Program-made: the position numbers and the translations under genes
Assembly (NCBI RefSeq): GCF_022846435.1
Contig: NZ_AP025627.1
Coordinates: forward strand, 3,382,001-3,446,000
Reading direction: 5' to 3'
DNA: 64,000 nt
Origin: Parageobacillus sp. KH3-4
GTDB lineage: Bacteria > Bacillota > Bacilli > Bacillales > Anoxybacillaceae
Shown: positions 27,158-36,052 of the stretch, piece after piece
Numbering within the stretch: position 1 is the stretch's first letter
Layout: each line of letters opens with the position of its first letter
Notes under the pieces: model-generated
Told to the model about the DNA's origin: nothing
The model's input: only the letters and a program-made list of their open reading frames with translations
Database searches by the model: none

Positions 27158-28003
27158 ATGAAGGAAACAAAGGCGTGGCATATGAACGGTTTTGTTGGGA
27201 TTATTTTCCTTGTAATGTTGGTGGCGGGAGCGCTTGTTAGCTTTCTTCAGCAGCAAATCGTTATTGCTGCTCTACTTGCCGTTATTGCTGTCGCATTGGC
27301 AAGCGGCATTACCATTGTGCAACCGAACCAAGCAAAAGTGCTGATTTTCTTCGGCCGCTATTTAGGCACCATCCGCGATAGCGGGTTATTTCTGACCGTT
27401 CCGCTCACGATTCGGCAAAAAGTTTCTTTGCGCGTCCGCAATTTTACAAGCAGCAAGCTGAAAGTCAATGATGTGCAAGGCAACCCGATTGAAATCGCCG
27501 CTGTCATCGTGTTTCGCGTCATCGACTCCGCGAAAGCAATTTTTGATGTGGACGATTACGAACAGTTTGTGGAGATTCAAAGCGAAGCAGCCATTCGCCA
27601 CGTCGCCACGAAATATCCTTACGACACATTTACCGATGATGACGAAATTACGTTACGAGGCAACGCAGACATTATTTCCGACGTGCTTGCAGCTGAGTTG
27701 CAGGAACGCCTTAAAGTAGCTGGAGTGGAAGTAATCGAAGCGCGCCTTACGCATCTCGCCTACTCCCCGGAAATTGCCAGCGCGATGTTGCAACGTCAAC
27801 AAGCGATCGCGATTTTAGCCGCAAGAAAGAAAATTGTCGAAGGCGCTGTTTCCATGGCGCAAATGGCGATCGAGCAGCTTGACAAAGAAGGAATTTTGGA
27901 GTTAGATGATGAACGAAAAGCCAATATGGTCAATAACTTAATGGTCGCCATTGTTTCGGAACGGGCGACCCAGCCGGTCATTAACGCCGGCAGTCTATAT
28001 TAA
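27158..28003 (+). CDS. SPFH/Band 7 (prohibitin-like) membrane protein
   Basis: A 281-residue protein with two adjacent N-terminal hydrophobic segments (about 12-50) and a Band 7 domain (about 50-225: TIVQPNQAKVLIFFGRYLGT, VIVFRVIDSAKAIFDVDDY), then a helical end. Such proteins form large rings at the membrane. It differs from FloT at 61.5 kb, which has long EA-rich coiled coil. Start ATG 27158 follows AAGGAG. The Arc-like gene begins 15 bases after the stop, so the two are co-transcribed. Confidence 0.88.
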   Translation: MKETKAWHMNGFVGIIFLVMLVAGALVSFLQQQIVIAALLAVIAVALASGITIVQPNQAKVLIFFGRYLGTIRDSGLFLTVPLTIRQKVSLRVRNFTSSKLKVNDVQGNPIEIAAVIVFRVIDSAKAIFDVDDYEQFVEIQSEAAIRHVATKYPYDTFTDDDEITLRGNADIISDVLAAELQERLKVAGVEVIEARLTHLAYSPEIASAMLQRQQAIAILAARKKIVEGAVSMAQMAIEQLDKEGILELDDERKANMVNNLMVAIVSERATQPVINAGSLY

Positions 28004-28018
28004 CGGTTGTGGAGTGCT

Positions 28019-28207
28019 ATGGCAAAAAAGAAAAATTTTCCTCTTCGTATTGACCCAGCTTTATACGAAATTATCGAACGCTGGGCGCAAGAAGAATTTC
28101 GTAGTGTCAACGCCCATATTGAATTTTTGTTGCGTGAAGCCGCCAAACAGGCCGGACGGTTAAATAAACGGAAAACAAAAAATGATCCAGATGTGGAAAG
28201 AAGCTAG
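28019..28207 (+). CDS. Arc-like ribbon-helix-helix small protein
   Basis: A 62-residue protein whose core reads FPLRIDPALYEIIERWAQEE then FRSVNAHIEFLLREA: one strand and two helices as in Arc/MetJ DNA-binding proteins. Starts at ATG 28019 with GGAG upstream. It follows the SPFH gene closely and shares its terminator. It might auto-regulate the pair or bind the SPFH protein; neither is shown. No toxin gene is next to it. Confidence 0.75.
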   Translation: MAKKKNFPLRIDPALYEIIERWAQEEFRSVNAHIEFLLREAAKQAGRLNKRKTKNDPDVERS

Positions 28208-28242
28208 CGTTTTGGCATCTCAAAACGCTAGCTTCTTTATTT
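28198..28242 (+). terminator. terminator of SPFH/Arc-like operon
   Basis: Perfect 17-base stem AAGAAGCTAGCGTTTTG/CAAAACGCTAGCTTCTT with a six-base loop and a T-run. The left arm overlaps the last codons of the Arc-like gene. Confidence 0.95.
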
Positions 28243-28514
28243 TTCAGTCATCGCCATCTTCCAAAAGAATACAATGATAACAGAACCTTTTCTCCAGTAA
28301 AATAATTCCCTTCCTTAATGACCATTACACTCAGTGAAATGCAATCCACTTATTTGTTTGCTCTATATGTGAGCTAATGTCGTCATCATTAAACAACCGG
28401 CTTCACTACATAACATCATTTATACCATTGGGTATGCACAAAATCGCTAAGGCATGTTTTCCTAGATGTACACCATGTTCGTTGATCCAATGAAAGTAAG
28501 CGAGGGAAACAAAA
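28243..28514. other. intergenic region upstream of xdhC
   Basis: About 270 bases with no recognisable gene, repeat or regulatory element. A promoter for the xdh genes should lie here but no clear -35/-10 pair is visible. Confidence 0.4.
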
Positions 28515-29588
28515 ATGGAAAGCTATCATGCCGTATTAGAAACGATTGCTTCTTCTCATGAACAAGGAGTATTAGCGACGATTATTCATGTCGATGGCTC
28601 CGCATATCAAAAAGAAGGTGCATGCATGTGGATTAGCGAAAGCGGGCGCACCACCGGACTGCTTAGCGGCGGCTGCTTGGAAGAAACGATCGCCATCCAG
28701 GCAAAAGATGTTTTGCAACATCAACGTGTCCATATTGCGACGTTTGATATGAAACAAGAAGATGATTTGTCGTGGGGGCAATGAGCTGGCTGCAACGGAA
28801 GCATTCAAGTTCTTCTCGAACCGGTCACAGCAGAAATGCGCGCGGATTGGCTGGCTGTGAAAGCATGTCTAGATCGCGGGGAACATGTGCTATTGGCAAG
28901 GAAGATTGACGAAGAAACGCGCGGAAGGGAAAATTTTTTATTTTGCAGTGAAAGCGGCAGACGTTTTGGCGGGTTTTGCGGCGAAATTCCGCCGAAACTA
29001 AAGCGTTTGCTTGATTCCGCTCCGCTTTTTCAGGGCAAAAACGGTGTGCACACCATCGACGGCGTTCCATTTTACATCCAACATTACTGGCCAAAGCCGC
29101 GCCTCGTGATTTTCGGCGCCAATCCGGATGCAAAACCGCTCGTTTCCTTCGCCAAACAGCTCGGGTTTTTCGTCATCGTCACCGATTGGCGTCCGGCGTT
29201 TTGCTCCGAAGAACATCTCCCTGATGCCGACGAATGGATCGTCGGCTTTCCTAGCGAGACAGTTCCGCATCTTTGTCTTAATGAACGCGACTTTGTCGTC
29301 ATCATGACGCATCACTTTCAGCGCGACCAAGAAATTATCGCACTGCTGCGTGATCAGCCGCTCTACTATCTTGGCGTGTTAGGGCCTAAACGGCGCACGG
29401 CCCGGCTGCTTTCCGCCAGCGAAACACCAAGTTGGATTCATTCCCCCGTCGGCCTTGCCATCGGCGCGCGCGGCCCTGAAGAAATTGCTATTAGCATCAT
29501 CGCTGAAATGATCAGCGTATTGCGAAACGGGCCGTTATCAAGGAAGAAAAAACAATGGACATGTCACGCATTATCGGAATTTATTTAG
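28515..29588 (+). pseudogene. xdhC: XdhC/PucA-type molybdoenzyme maturation factor with in-frame stop
   Basis: The reading frame is continuous from 28515 to 29588 (357 codons) except for one TGA at 28782-28784. It falls in the conserved stretch DLSWGQ-stop-AGCNGSIQVLLEP, where the family has Gly; a GGA-to-TGA change would explain it. The N-terminal part has the Cys-containing SGGCLEETIA; the C-terminal Rossmann domain has VIFGANPDAKPLV and LGVLGPKRRTARLL. XdhC inserts or sulfurates the molybdenum cofactor of xanthine dehydrogenase. Sequencing error or recent nonsense mutation cannot be told apart here. Confidence 0.85.
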
Positions 29589-30174
29589 CCGTCGGACAAA
29601 GCTGGCGGATGGATAATCGCTTGCTTTCATTCGCAAGGAAAACACTGGGGCCGCCGCACTAAAGGCAGCGAGCCTCTCTTTTCCCGTGTTCTTGTTATTG
29701 TCCCACCGGACGATACGCTTACCTAGCTGGCCCCTGAATGAGTGCAACATAAAAAATGCACGATCATCCGCTGTTTCGATTGTTCACGTGGGCAAGCACA
29801 TTCACTGCGATGCGAGATAAAACGGGCCATGCAAAGGCAGGCAGAAGCAATAGTTACTTTGCTTGCCGATCAGCCGTTTATCACGGAAAACGGTAATCAA
29901 TGAGTTAATGGCACACTGTATGGCCAATATGAGACGGACTATATCGCTTTTACAAACAACGGGGATCGTCATGCCGCCTCGTTTTGTTTGCCCGCCCTAC
30001 TTTTTCCGGTTTATTGCTTCTTGTCGGCAACGAAGGAGCGCGAAAACTCCTCCGCAGCCAAAGCAAGTGAAAAGGCATCACACCAGAAAACACCACAGAA
30101 AAAATATTTTTCGATGTCGATACGAAAGAGAAGATCTGCATGCCATCAAGCAAAATAAAAAAAGGAGGGATTGA
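29561..30174 (+). pseudogene. MobA-like nucleotidyltransferase (PucB-type), heavily frameshifted
   Basis: Pieces of an NTP transferase of the MobA/PucB group appear in order but in different frames: SRIIGIYLAVGQSWRMDN (normally LAAGxSxRMG), VTLLADQPFITEN, the GNEGARKLL segment near 30030, and FFDVDTKE...EDLHAIKQ near 30110-30150, where an extra GA breaks the frame. Several stops and shifts are present, so it is non-functional. This enzyme class makes the cytosine dinucleotide form of the molybdenum cofactor. It lies between xdhC and the catalytic subunit, as pucB does in Bacillus. Confidence 0.75.
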
Positions 30175-32502
30175 ATGGCCATCGGTAAAAGCGTCATTCG
30201 CAAAGAAGCATGGGACAAAGTGACCGGAAGAGCCAAATACACGAACGATTTCAAAGAAAAAGGCATGCTCCATGCCAAACTCGTTACCAGTCCGTACGCT
30301 CATGCGCGCATTCGCGCGATCGATGCCGAAAAAGCGCGCGCCATTCCCGGCGTGCGTGCGATTATCACCGGCGAAGGGCTGCCGCTGACAGGAGAAGACT
30401 TGCGCGACCGCCCTCCCATCGCCTTTGATAAAGTGCGCTATCATGGCGAAGTCGTTGCCGTCGTCGTTGCCGATACGCTTGTGCAGGCAGAAAAAGCGGC
30501 CAACCTTGTTCATGTCATCTATGAACCTCTTCCTGCCATCGGCAAACCAAGCGAAGCGCTAAAAGAAGGTGCCCCCCTCATCCATGAACAGCTAGGAAGC
30601 TACCAAAAGAACAAACATACCTATCCCGAACCGAATACGAACATCGCCCATCGTACGAAAATCCGCAAAGGCAATATAGAACAAGGCTGGGCGGAAAGCG
30701 ACGTCGTTGTGGAAACGAGCGTAGCCTTTTCCCCTTCCGACCACGTGGCAATGGAAACAAGATGCGCCACTGCAGAAATTCTTCCCGACGGCAATATCGT
30801 TATTTCCGCTTCCTCCCAGTCGCCATTTATGATTAAAAAGCTCATTCATTCCTACTTTGGCGAAGATGTCGGCAACATTATCGTCCATACCCCGCTTGTC
30901 GGCGGAGCGTACGGCGGAAAAGCGCCTGTACAGCTTGAGCTTCTCGCCTATCTGGCAGCGAAAGCGGTGGGGGGAAGGAAGGTCAGCGTTTGGAATACAA
31001 GGGAAGAAGATATGATCACCTCTCCGGTCCATATCGGACTGGAGGCCACCGTCAAGCTTGGCGCCACAAACGACGGCTATATCAAAGCGGCGGAAATTCT
31101 GTTTTTGTTTGACGGCGGCGCTTATTCCGATAAAGCGATCGATGTCAGCCGCGCTGCAGCCGTCGACTGCACCGGGCCATACCATATCGAAAATGTTTGG
31201 TGTGATTCGCTATGCGTCTATACAAATCATCCATATGCCACCCCATTTCGCGGCTTCGGCCATAGCGAACAAGCGTTTGCCATCGAACGTGCACTAGACT
31301 TGCTCGCCGAAAAGCTAGATATGGACAAATGGGAATTGCGGCGCAAAAACGCGATCCGCCCTGGCCATACTACCCCGACGCGAGTGCCGTTAAACCGCAG
31401 CAACGTTGGCGACTTGCCCGCCTGTCTCGATCGTTTGCGCGAGCTAATGGAATGGGACGAATGGCAACGCATCGAAATCGATGCTTATACCGTACGGGCA
31501 AAAGGCATCAGCTGCGCGTGGAAAACATCCACGATTGACCCCGATGCCAGCTCTGGCGTCATTTTAACATTTAATCCCGACGGAAGCATCAATGTCATCT
31601 CTGGGGTGGTTGAAATCGGAACCGGAACAAAAACGATCCTCGCCCAAATCGTTGCTGAGAAATTAAAAATGGATGTCAACGATGTCTACGTCAAAATGGA
31701 CATCGATACACAAACGACACCCGAACATTGGAAAACAGTCGGAAGCCGAGGCACCTTTATGGCGGGCAGGGCGGCGCTCGAAGCGGCGGACGATGCCATC
31801 CGCCAGTTAAAAGCGATCGCGTCTTGCGTGCTCCGCGCTTCAGCGGAAGATTTAGAAGTTGGCTATGGAAAAGTATTTTTACGCGATGACCCTAGCATCT
31901 ACATCCCGGTTAAAGACATCGCCTACGGTTACAAATATCCAAACGGCAATGCGATCGGCGGGCAAATTATCGGACGGGGAAACTATATTTTGCGCCACAT
32001 GACCCCGCTTGACAAAGAAACGGGCGCGGGCAAACCGGGGCCGGAATGGACGGTCGGCGCGGAAGGAGTGGAAATTGAATTCAACCGCCGTGACTACACG
32101 TATAAAATCCTCAAAGCGTTCGCCGTCATTGATATCGGCAAAGTGCTCAATCCGAAAGCCGCGCTCGGGCAGGCGATGGGGGCAATGAGCATGGGGCTGA
32201 GTTTTGCGAGCCGCGAAACGTTTTTATTCGACCGCTACGAACGGGTGCTAAATCCACAACTGCGCACTTATCGGCCCATTCGCTTCGGCGAACACCCGGA
32301 ATATATTGTGGAGTTTATCGAAACGCCGCAAATCGATGCGCCATACGGAGCGCGCGGCGCTGGCGAGCACGGACTGATCGGCATGCCGGCCGCATTGGCA
32401 AACGCTTTGTCGCTCGCTGCGGAAGTGCCGCTCAATGAACTGCCGCTGTTCCCTGAGCTGATTTGGCGGAAAAAGAAAGGTGACATTCATGATTCCTTTT
32501 GA
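30175..32502 (+). CDS. xanthine dehydrogenase family, molybdopterin-binding subunit
   Basis: A 775-residue catalytic subunit of the xanthine oxidase family (PucD-like). It starts with KVTGRAKYTNDF and shows GGAYGGKAPVQLE near residue 243, the RGFGHSEQAFAIE stretch near 360 and the active-site GARGAGEHGLIG near residue 725, with the conserved Glu. It hydroxylates a purine or other N-heterocycle at a molybdenum centre; the substrate cannot be read off. ATG 30175 follows AAAGGAGG. The downstream FAD gene overlaps it by 14 bases. Confidence 0.9.
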   Translation: MAIGKSVIRKEAWDKVTGRAKYTNDFKEKGMLHAKLVTSPYAHARIRAIDAEKARAIPGVRAIITGEGLPLTGEDLRDRPPIAFDKVRYHGEVVAVVVADTLVQAEKAANLVHVIYEPLPAIGKPSEALKEGAPLIHEQLGSYQKNKHTYPEPNTNIAHRTKIRKGNIEQGWAESDVVVETSVAFSPSDHVAMETRCATAEILPDGNIVISASSQSPFMIKKLIHSYFGEDVGNIIVHTPLVGGAYGGKAPVQLELLAYLAAKAVGGRKVSVWNTREEDMITSPVHIGLEATVKLGATNDGYIKAAEILFLFDGGAYSDKAIDVSRAAAVDCTGPYHIENVWCDSLCVYTNHPYATPFRGFGHSEQAFAIERALDLLAEKLDMDKWELRRKNAIRPGHTTPTRVPLNRSNVGDLPACLDRLRELMEWDEWQRIEIDAYTVRAKGISCAWKTSTIDPDASSGVILTFNPDGSINVISGVVEIGTGTKTILAQIVAEKLKMDVNDVYVKMDIDTQTTPEHWKTVGSRGTFMAGRAALEAADDAIRQLKAIASCVLRASAEDLEVGYGKVFLRDDPSIYIPVKDIAYGYKYPNGNAIGGQIIGRGNYILRHMTPLDKETGAGKPGPEWTVGAEGVEIEFNRRDYTYKILKAFAVIDIGKVLNPKAALGQAMGAMSMGLSFASRETFLFDRYERVLNPQLRTYRPIRFGEHPEYIVEFIETPQIDAPYGARGAGEHGLIGMPAALANALSLAAEVPLNELPLFPELIWRKKKGDIHDSF

Positions 32503-33322
32503 GATTACTTATCATCGCCCTCGCTCCATTGAAGAAGCGGTGCGGCTGTTTGACACCTTGCAGCAGCAAGGCAAAAAACCGCTCTATTACGGGGGCGGAA
32601 CGGAAATTATTACGCTCTCCCGCCTCCATCTTGTTGCCGCCGACGCGGTCATTGACATTAAACATATTCCCGAATGCCGCGCGCTCAAATCCAATCCGCA
32701 CGAACTCGTGCTCGGGGCGGCGGTGCCGCTGACCGCATTGGAAGAGGCCAATCCGTTTCCGCTCTTGACGAAAGCGGCAAGCGAAGTCGCCGACCGAACG
32801 GCACGCAACCAAATTACCCTCGGCGGCAATATTTGCGGGCAAATTTTTTACCGCGAAACGGTATTGCCGTTTCTGCTTTCTGACAGTCAAGCAGTCATTG
32901 CCGGAAAAGACGGCGTAAGGCAGTGCAGCATCCACGATATCTTTCAGCAGCACATGCGGCTAAAACCCGGACAATTTCTCGTACAAATGAAAGTTGACCG
33001 CTCCTACGCATCGCTGCCCCATTTCCATCGCAAGCGCCGCAAACAAGGCGAAGTCGGATATCCGCTTGTCACCGCCGCCGCCATCAAAAAAGACGGGCAA
33101 ATCCGCGTGGCACTAAGCGGCGTGTGCCCGTTTCCGTTTCGCTCCAAAGAGATGGAGGAACAGTTAAATGCACGGCATCTCTCCTTACATGACCGCATTG
33201 CGGGAGCGGTCCGAGCTCTGCCGCGGCCAATTTTAGACGATATTGAAGGATCGGCGGCGTACCGTCTGTTTGTGCTTGAACAAATGCTTTTCGATATTAT
33301 CGACGAGCTGGGAGGGGAGTAA
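32489..33322 (+). CDS. xanthine dehydrogenase family, FAD-binding subunit
   Basis: A 277-residue CoxM/PucC-type flavin subunit. The FAD-binding motif YYGGGTEIITLSRL is near residue 33 and TLGGNICGQIF (for TxGGNI) near 110. It shuttles electrons from the 2Fe-2S subunit to the final acceptor. ATG 32489 follows AAAGGTG and overlaps the end of the molybdenum subunit; the frame extends three codons further up. Confidence 0.9.
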   Translation: MIPFEITYHRPRSIEEAVRLFDTLQQQGKKPLYYGGGTEIITLSRLHLVAADAVIDIKHIPECRALKSNPHELVLGAAVPLTALEEANPFPLLTKAASEVADRTARNQITLGGNICGQIFYRETVLPFLLSDSQAVIAGKDGVRQCSIHDIFQQHMRLKPGQFLVQMKVDRSYASLPHFHRKRRKQGEVGYPLVTAAAIKKDGQIRVALSGVCPFPFRSKEMEEQLNARHLSLHDRIAGAVRALPRPILDDIEGSAAYRLFVLEQMLFDIIDELGGE

Positions 33323-33326
33323 ACAA

Positions 33327-33818
33327 ATGGAGGCCTCAACCAAATGTGAAATGCAATTGCTGGTGAACGGGGAAACGAAATCCGTCGTCGCCCGCCAAGG
33401 AGATACATTGCTATTCATTCTTCGGAACGAACTCGGTCTTACCGGAGCAAAACCTGGCTGCTTAAACGGCGACTGCGGCGCATGCACCGTATTAGTGGAC
33501 GGCATCCCAATCAAATCGTGCATGATGCTTGCCATTGAAACGGTCGGAAAAGAGATTACTACGATCGAAGGGCTTTATAACACGCCGATTCAGCGCGCGT
33601 TTGTCGAACATTTTGCCTTCCAGTGCGGCTACTGCACCCCCGGCTTTATTATGAACGCCCATGCTTTAATAGAACGCCATCTCGACGCGGATGACAGTAC
33701 CATTCAAGAATGGCTGGAATCGAACATTTGCCGATGTACGAGCTATAAAGAGATTGAGGCAGCAGTAAAAACTGTTTTAGCAAACCATTCAGCTATTCCT
33801 AACAAAGACCATTTTTGA
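33327..33818 (+). CDS. xanthine dehydrogenase family, 2Fe-2S subunit
   Basis: A 163-residue CoxS/PucE-type protein with two 2Fe-2S sites: CLNGDCGAC near residue 46 with a further Cys in IKSCMM, and CGYCTPGF near 104 with NICRCTSY near 136. All eight ligands are present. It relays electrons between molybdenum and FAD. ATG 33327 follows GGAGGGGAG, four bases after the FAD-subunit stop. Confidence 0.93.
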   Translation: MEASTKCEMQLLVNGETKSVVARQGDTLLFILRNELGLTGAKPGCLNGDCGACTVLVDGIPIKSCMMLAIETVGKEITTIEGLYNTPIQRAFVEHFAFQCGYCTPGFIMNAHALIERHLDADDSTIQEWLESNICRCTSYKEIEAAVKTVLANHSAIPNKDHF

Positions 33819-33856
33819 CAAAAACCAGGTGAGAAGCCACAAAGCATGTCATCTCA

Positions 33857-33943
33857 TCCACCGCCGCGAAGCATGATTCCTGTTGTGCGGCTTACCGTTA
33901 TTGGTATGTAACGGAGCAACATGCCAGCACAGGCCGTAAAATG
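33857..33943 (-). pseudogene. 29-codon thiC fragment
   Basis: On the minus strand HFTACAGMLLRYIPITVSR and then TTGIMLRGG match [19 protein letters not shown] and TTGIVSRGG of the full ThiC encoded at 45026-46747, codon by codon, with about three quarters of the bases alike. Nothing outside these 87 bases matches ThiC. It is the debris of a second, diverged thiC, not a copy of the local one. Confidence 0.8.
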
Positions 33944-33956
33944 GCCAACAACTTTG

Positions 33957-33987
33957 AAGCGTGAACGGATGAAGTTCACGCTTTTTT
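33957..33987 (+). terminator. terminator
   Basis: Perfect 10-base stem AAGCGTGAAC/GTTCACGCTT with a T-run on the plus strand. It lies 140 bases after the 2Fe-2S subunit and may end the xdh operon; it also borders the convergent cssS. Confidence 0.85.
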
Positions 33988-33989
33988 GG

Positions 33990-35306
33990 TTATGATGTAA
34001 ATTGTATATAAAAAGCCACTCCTCCATTTTCGTTTGCTGCCCACACCTTTGCCTTATGAAGCTCAGCAATTCGCTGAACAATCGCTAGCCCCAAGCCAAA
34101 TTTTCCTCTTTGACCAACCTGAAACTTCTTAAACACTTGTTCCAGCAAATGTTCTTCCATCTGCGGACCGTCATTCCAAATTCGTACAACCGCGCCCTTT
34201 GTGTTCACTTGGATCTGCGTCCGCGCGTAGCGCATTTGATTGTCTAAAATATTTTCAAAAGCAATTTTCCACTGCTCCGCATCACCCGTAATCACCATTT
34301 CAGATAATTCCATTTTAAATTCTAAGTCCGGACGATTCGGCTTCATCCGTTCTGCTACTTCTTCAAGCAAATGAGCAAGGTTAACTGGCCCATATTTTGG
34401 CTCTTGCGTTGCGTAATAATCCAATTTCGTTAAATATAACAAGTCCTTAATTCGTTTTTCTAGACGCATTGCTTCTTGCTTAATGACACTAACAGAGCCT
34501 TCCAGACTCCCCTTTGGAAATATCCCGTCCTCGATCGATTCTGCATAACTACGAATGACCATTACGGGTGTCTTTAACTCATGAGAAATATGCTGTAACA
34601 TCGATTGCTGCGCTTCATCCTGCTGAACAAGCTTTATTCGCATCTTTTCAATGGAACGCGCCAAGCGTCCGATTTCATCACCACGATCTTGAACAAGGGG
34701 TTCATGCCAATCTCTTTCGGCGATGCGTCTGACATGCTTGTCCATCTCCCGTAACGGACGTGTTAAATATTTTGCCAACAAAGCGGCAGGAAGAGAGGCT
34801 ACTAATAACGCTATTCCGATAATAAGGATGAGACGACGAAACAAGGTGCGCACTAAATCGTTCAAATACGAATCCCACATATAAGATACGAGGGCAACTT
34901 CTCTGCCAAGCGCCGTCCCTTTGCGGATGACATAATAAATTCGTTCCCCTTGGATTTTCCTTGTGTACCGTTTAGATACTTCCTCCTGTAAGAGGGCTTG
35001 TTTATATAACTGTTTTAAAACTTTTGGAGGCAGCTTGCTATCTTTCACCACTCCCACATGAGGCAAAAACACTAAATGGTTAACGCTGCGGTTGGACTGC
35101 CTGCTTTGATCCCTCACAATTGGATTTTCCTCAAAAACGTTACCAGCAAATCGATTCATTTGCGAATTTTCAATAATTCGGTACGTTTCCTCCATAAAAA
35201 AGCTGCGCAACGTTACAAAAATAAAAATCGCAATTAAAATGGAAAATACAAGTGTTATTCCCGCAAACACGCTCCATATTTGAATCGCTAACGGCTTGTT
35301 TTTCAT
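33990..35306 (-). CDS. cssS: secretion-stress sensor histidine kinase CssS
   Basis: A 438-residue sensor kinase. The N-terminus MKNKPLAIQIWSVFAG is very close to Bacillus CssS. It has a helix (about 10-30), an extracellular loop (about 35-160), a second helix (about 163-185), HAMP, the phospho-acceptor HELKTPVMVIRSYAESIEDG near residue 240 and ATPase motifs ending in FGLGLAIVQRIAELHKA. CssS senses misfolded exported protein and acts on CssR. It is coupled to cssR; the intact cssR frame would overlap it as ATGA. Confidence 0.88.
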   Translation of the reverse strand: MKNKPLAIQIWSVFAGITLVFSILIAIFIFVTLRSFFMEETYRIIENSQMNRFAGNVFEENPIVRDQSRQSNRSVNHLVFLPHVGVVKDSKLPPKVLKQLYKQALLQEEVSKRYTRKIQGERIYYVIRKGTALGREVALVSYMWDSYLNDLVRTLFRRLILIIGIALLVASLPAALLAKYLTRPLREMDKHVRRIAERDWHEPLVQDRGDEIGRLARSIEKMRIKLVQQDEAQQSMLQHISHELKTPVMVIRSYAESIEDGIFPKGSLEGSVSVIKQEAMRLEKRIKDLLYLTKLDYYATQEPKYGPVNLAHLLEEVAERMKPNRPDLEFKMELSEMVITGDAEQWKIAFENILDNQMRYARTQIQVNTKGAVVRIWNDGPQMEEHLLEQVFKKFQVGQRGKFGLGLAIVQRIAELHKAKVWAANENGGVAFYIQFTS

Positions 35307-35342
35307 GATGACATCATCCTATAGCCAAATCCGTAAATCGTC

Positions 35343-35990
35343 TCAATGCGCAAATGCGGCATTTTTTTTGCGCAATCTGCGCACAAGGTCATCTACCGCT
35401 CTGTCACTGCCGAAATAATCATCGCCCCACACCTTTTCAAGCAGTTGTTCTCTAGAAAATGCTTGAGTCGGATGATTCGCAAACACAAGCAATAAGTCAA
35501 ATTCTTTTGAGGTTAATTCAACCACTTTACCTCCTTCTATAACCATGCGCTTGGCTATATCAATCGTATAAGGAGGAACGTGAACAAGCTGTGATGAACG
35601 TAACGGAACTGGCGACGATCTTTCATACACACGCGTTAACAGCTTTTTTGCTCTTATCACAAGCTCGCGTGATAAAAATGGCTTGGCTAAATAATCATCA
35701 CTTCCTAATTCAAGCCCAAGTATGCGGTCTAAATCTGCGTCGCGAGCGGAGATAAAAATAACAGGCACATCGGGGCTAAAGCCTTTAATTTCGCGTAATA
35801 ATTCAAAACCATCAACGTCTGGCAGCATGATATCCAGTATCCATAGATGCGGTTGATTTCTTTCCTTCAAAGCCATAAGCGCATCATTTCCATTGAAAAA
35901 AGAAGTTACATTCCATCCTTCCTTTTCTAAATAAGAAGCAAGCAAATGATTCAAATTTTCTTCGTCTTCAACTAAATAAATATCGTACAT
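35343..35990 (-). CDS. cssR: response regulator CssR, C-terminus out of frame
   Basis: OmpR-type regulator with receiver (YLVEDEENLN, phospho-acceptor Asp in LWILDIMLPD, ISARDAD, Lys in LAKPF) and winged helix (ELTSKEFDLLLVF, VWGDDYFGSDRAVDDLVRRL). It closely resembles Bacillus CssR, activator of htrA-type genes. The frame shifts at a run of eight A (plus-strand T-run 35362-35369): with seven, the protein would go on MPHLRIETIYGFGYRMM and stop at 35303, overlapping cssS. As given, it lacks the last beta-hairpin of the wing. Either a real mutation, a slippage site or a sequencing error. Confidence 0.85.
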   Translation of the reverse strand: MYDIYLVEDEENLNHLLASYLEKEGWNVTSFFNGNDALMALKERNQPHLWILDIMLPDVDGFELLREIKGFSPDVPVIFISARDADLDRILGLELGSDDYLAKPFLSRELVIRAKKLLTRVYERSSPVPLRSSQLVHVPPYTIDIAKRMVIEGGKVVELTSKEFDLLLVFANHPTQAFSREQLLEKVWGDDYFGSDRAVDDLVRRLRKKNAAFAH

Positions 35991-36022
35991 CCTTCATCCC
36001 TACTTACTTATTGGATTAAAAA

Positions 36023-36046
36023 AGGCCGTGTTCATCAACACGACCT
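36023..36046 (-). terminator. terminator between Spy-like gene and cssR
   Basis: Stem AGGTCGTGTT/AACACGGCCT with a four-base loop and a T-run on the minus strand, six bases past the stop of the gene at 36053. Some read-through into cssRS is possible since no other promoter is obvious. Confidence 0.8.
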
Positions 36047-36052
36047 AAACTA

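Noticed and set aside
28782-28784. TGA in xdhC as a selenocysteine codon
   Set aside because: The family has Gly at this position and the bases after it do not form an evident SECIS-like hairpin; a nonsense change is simpler.
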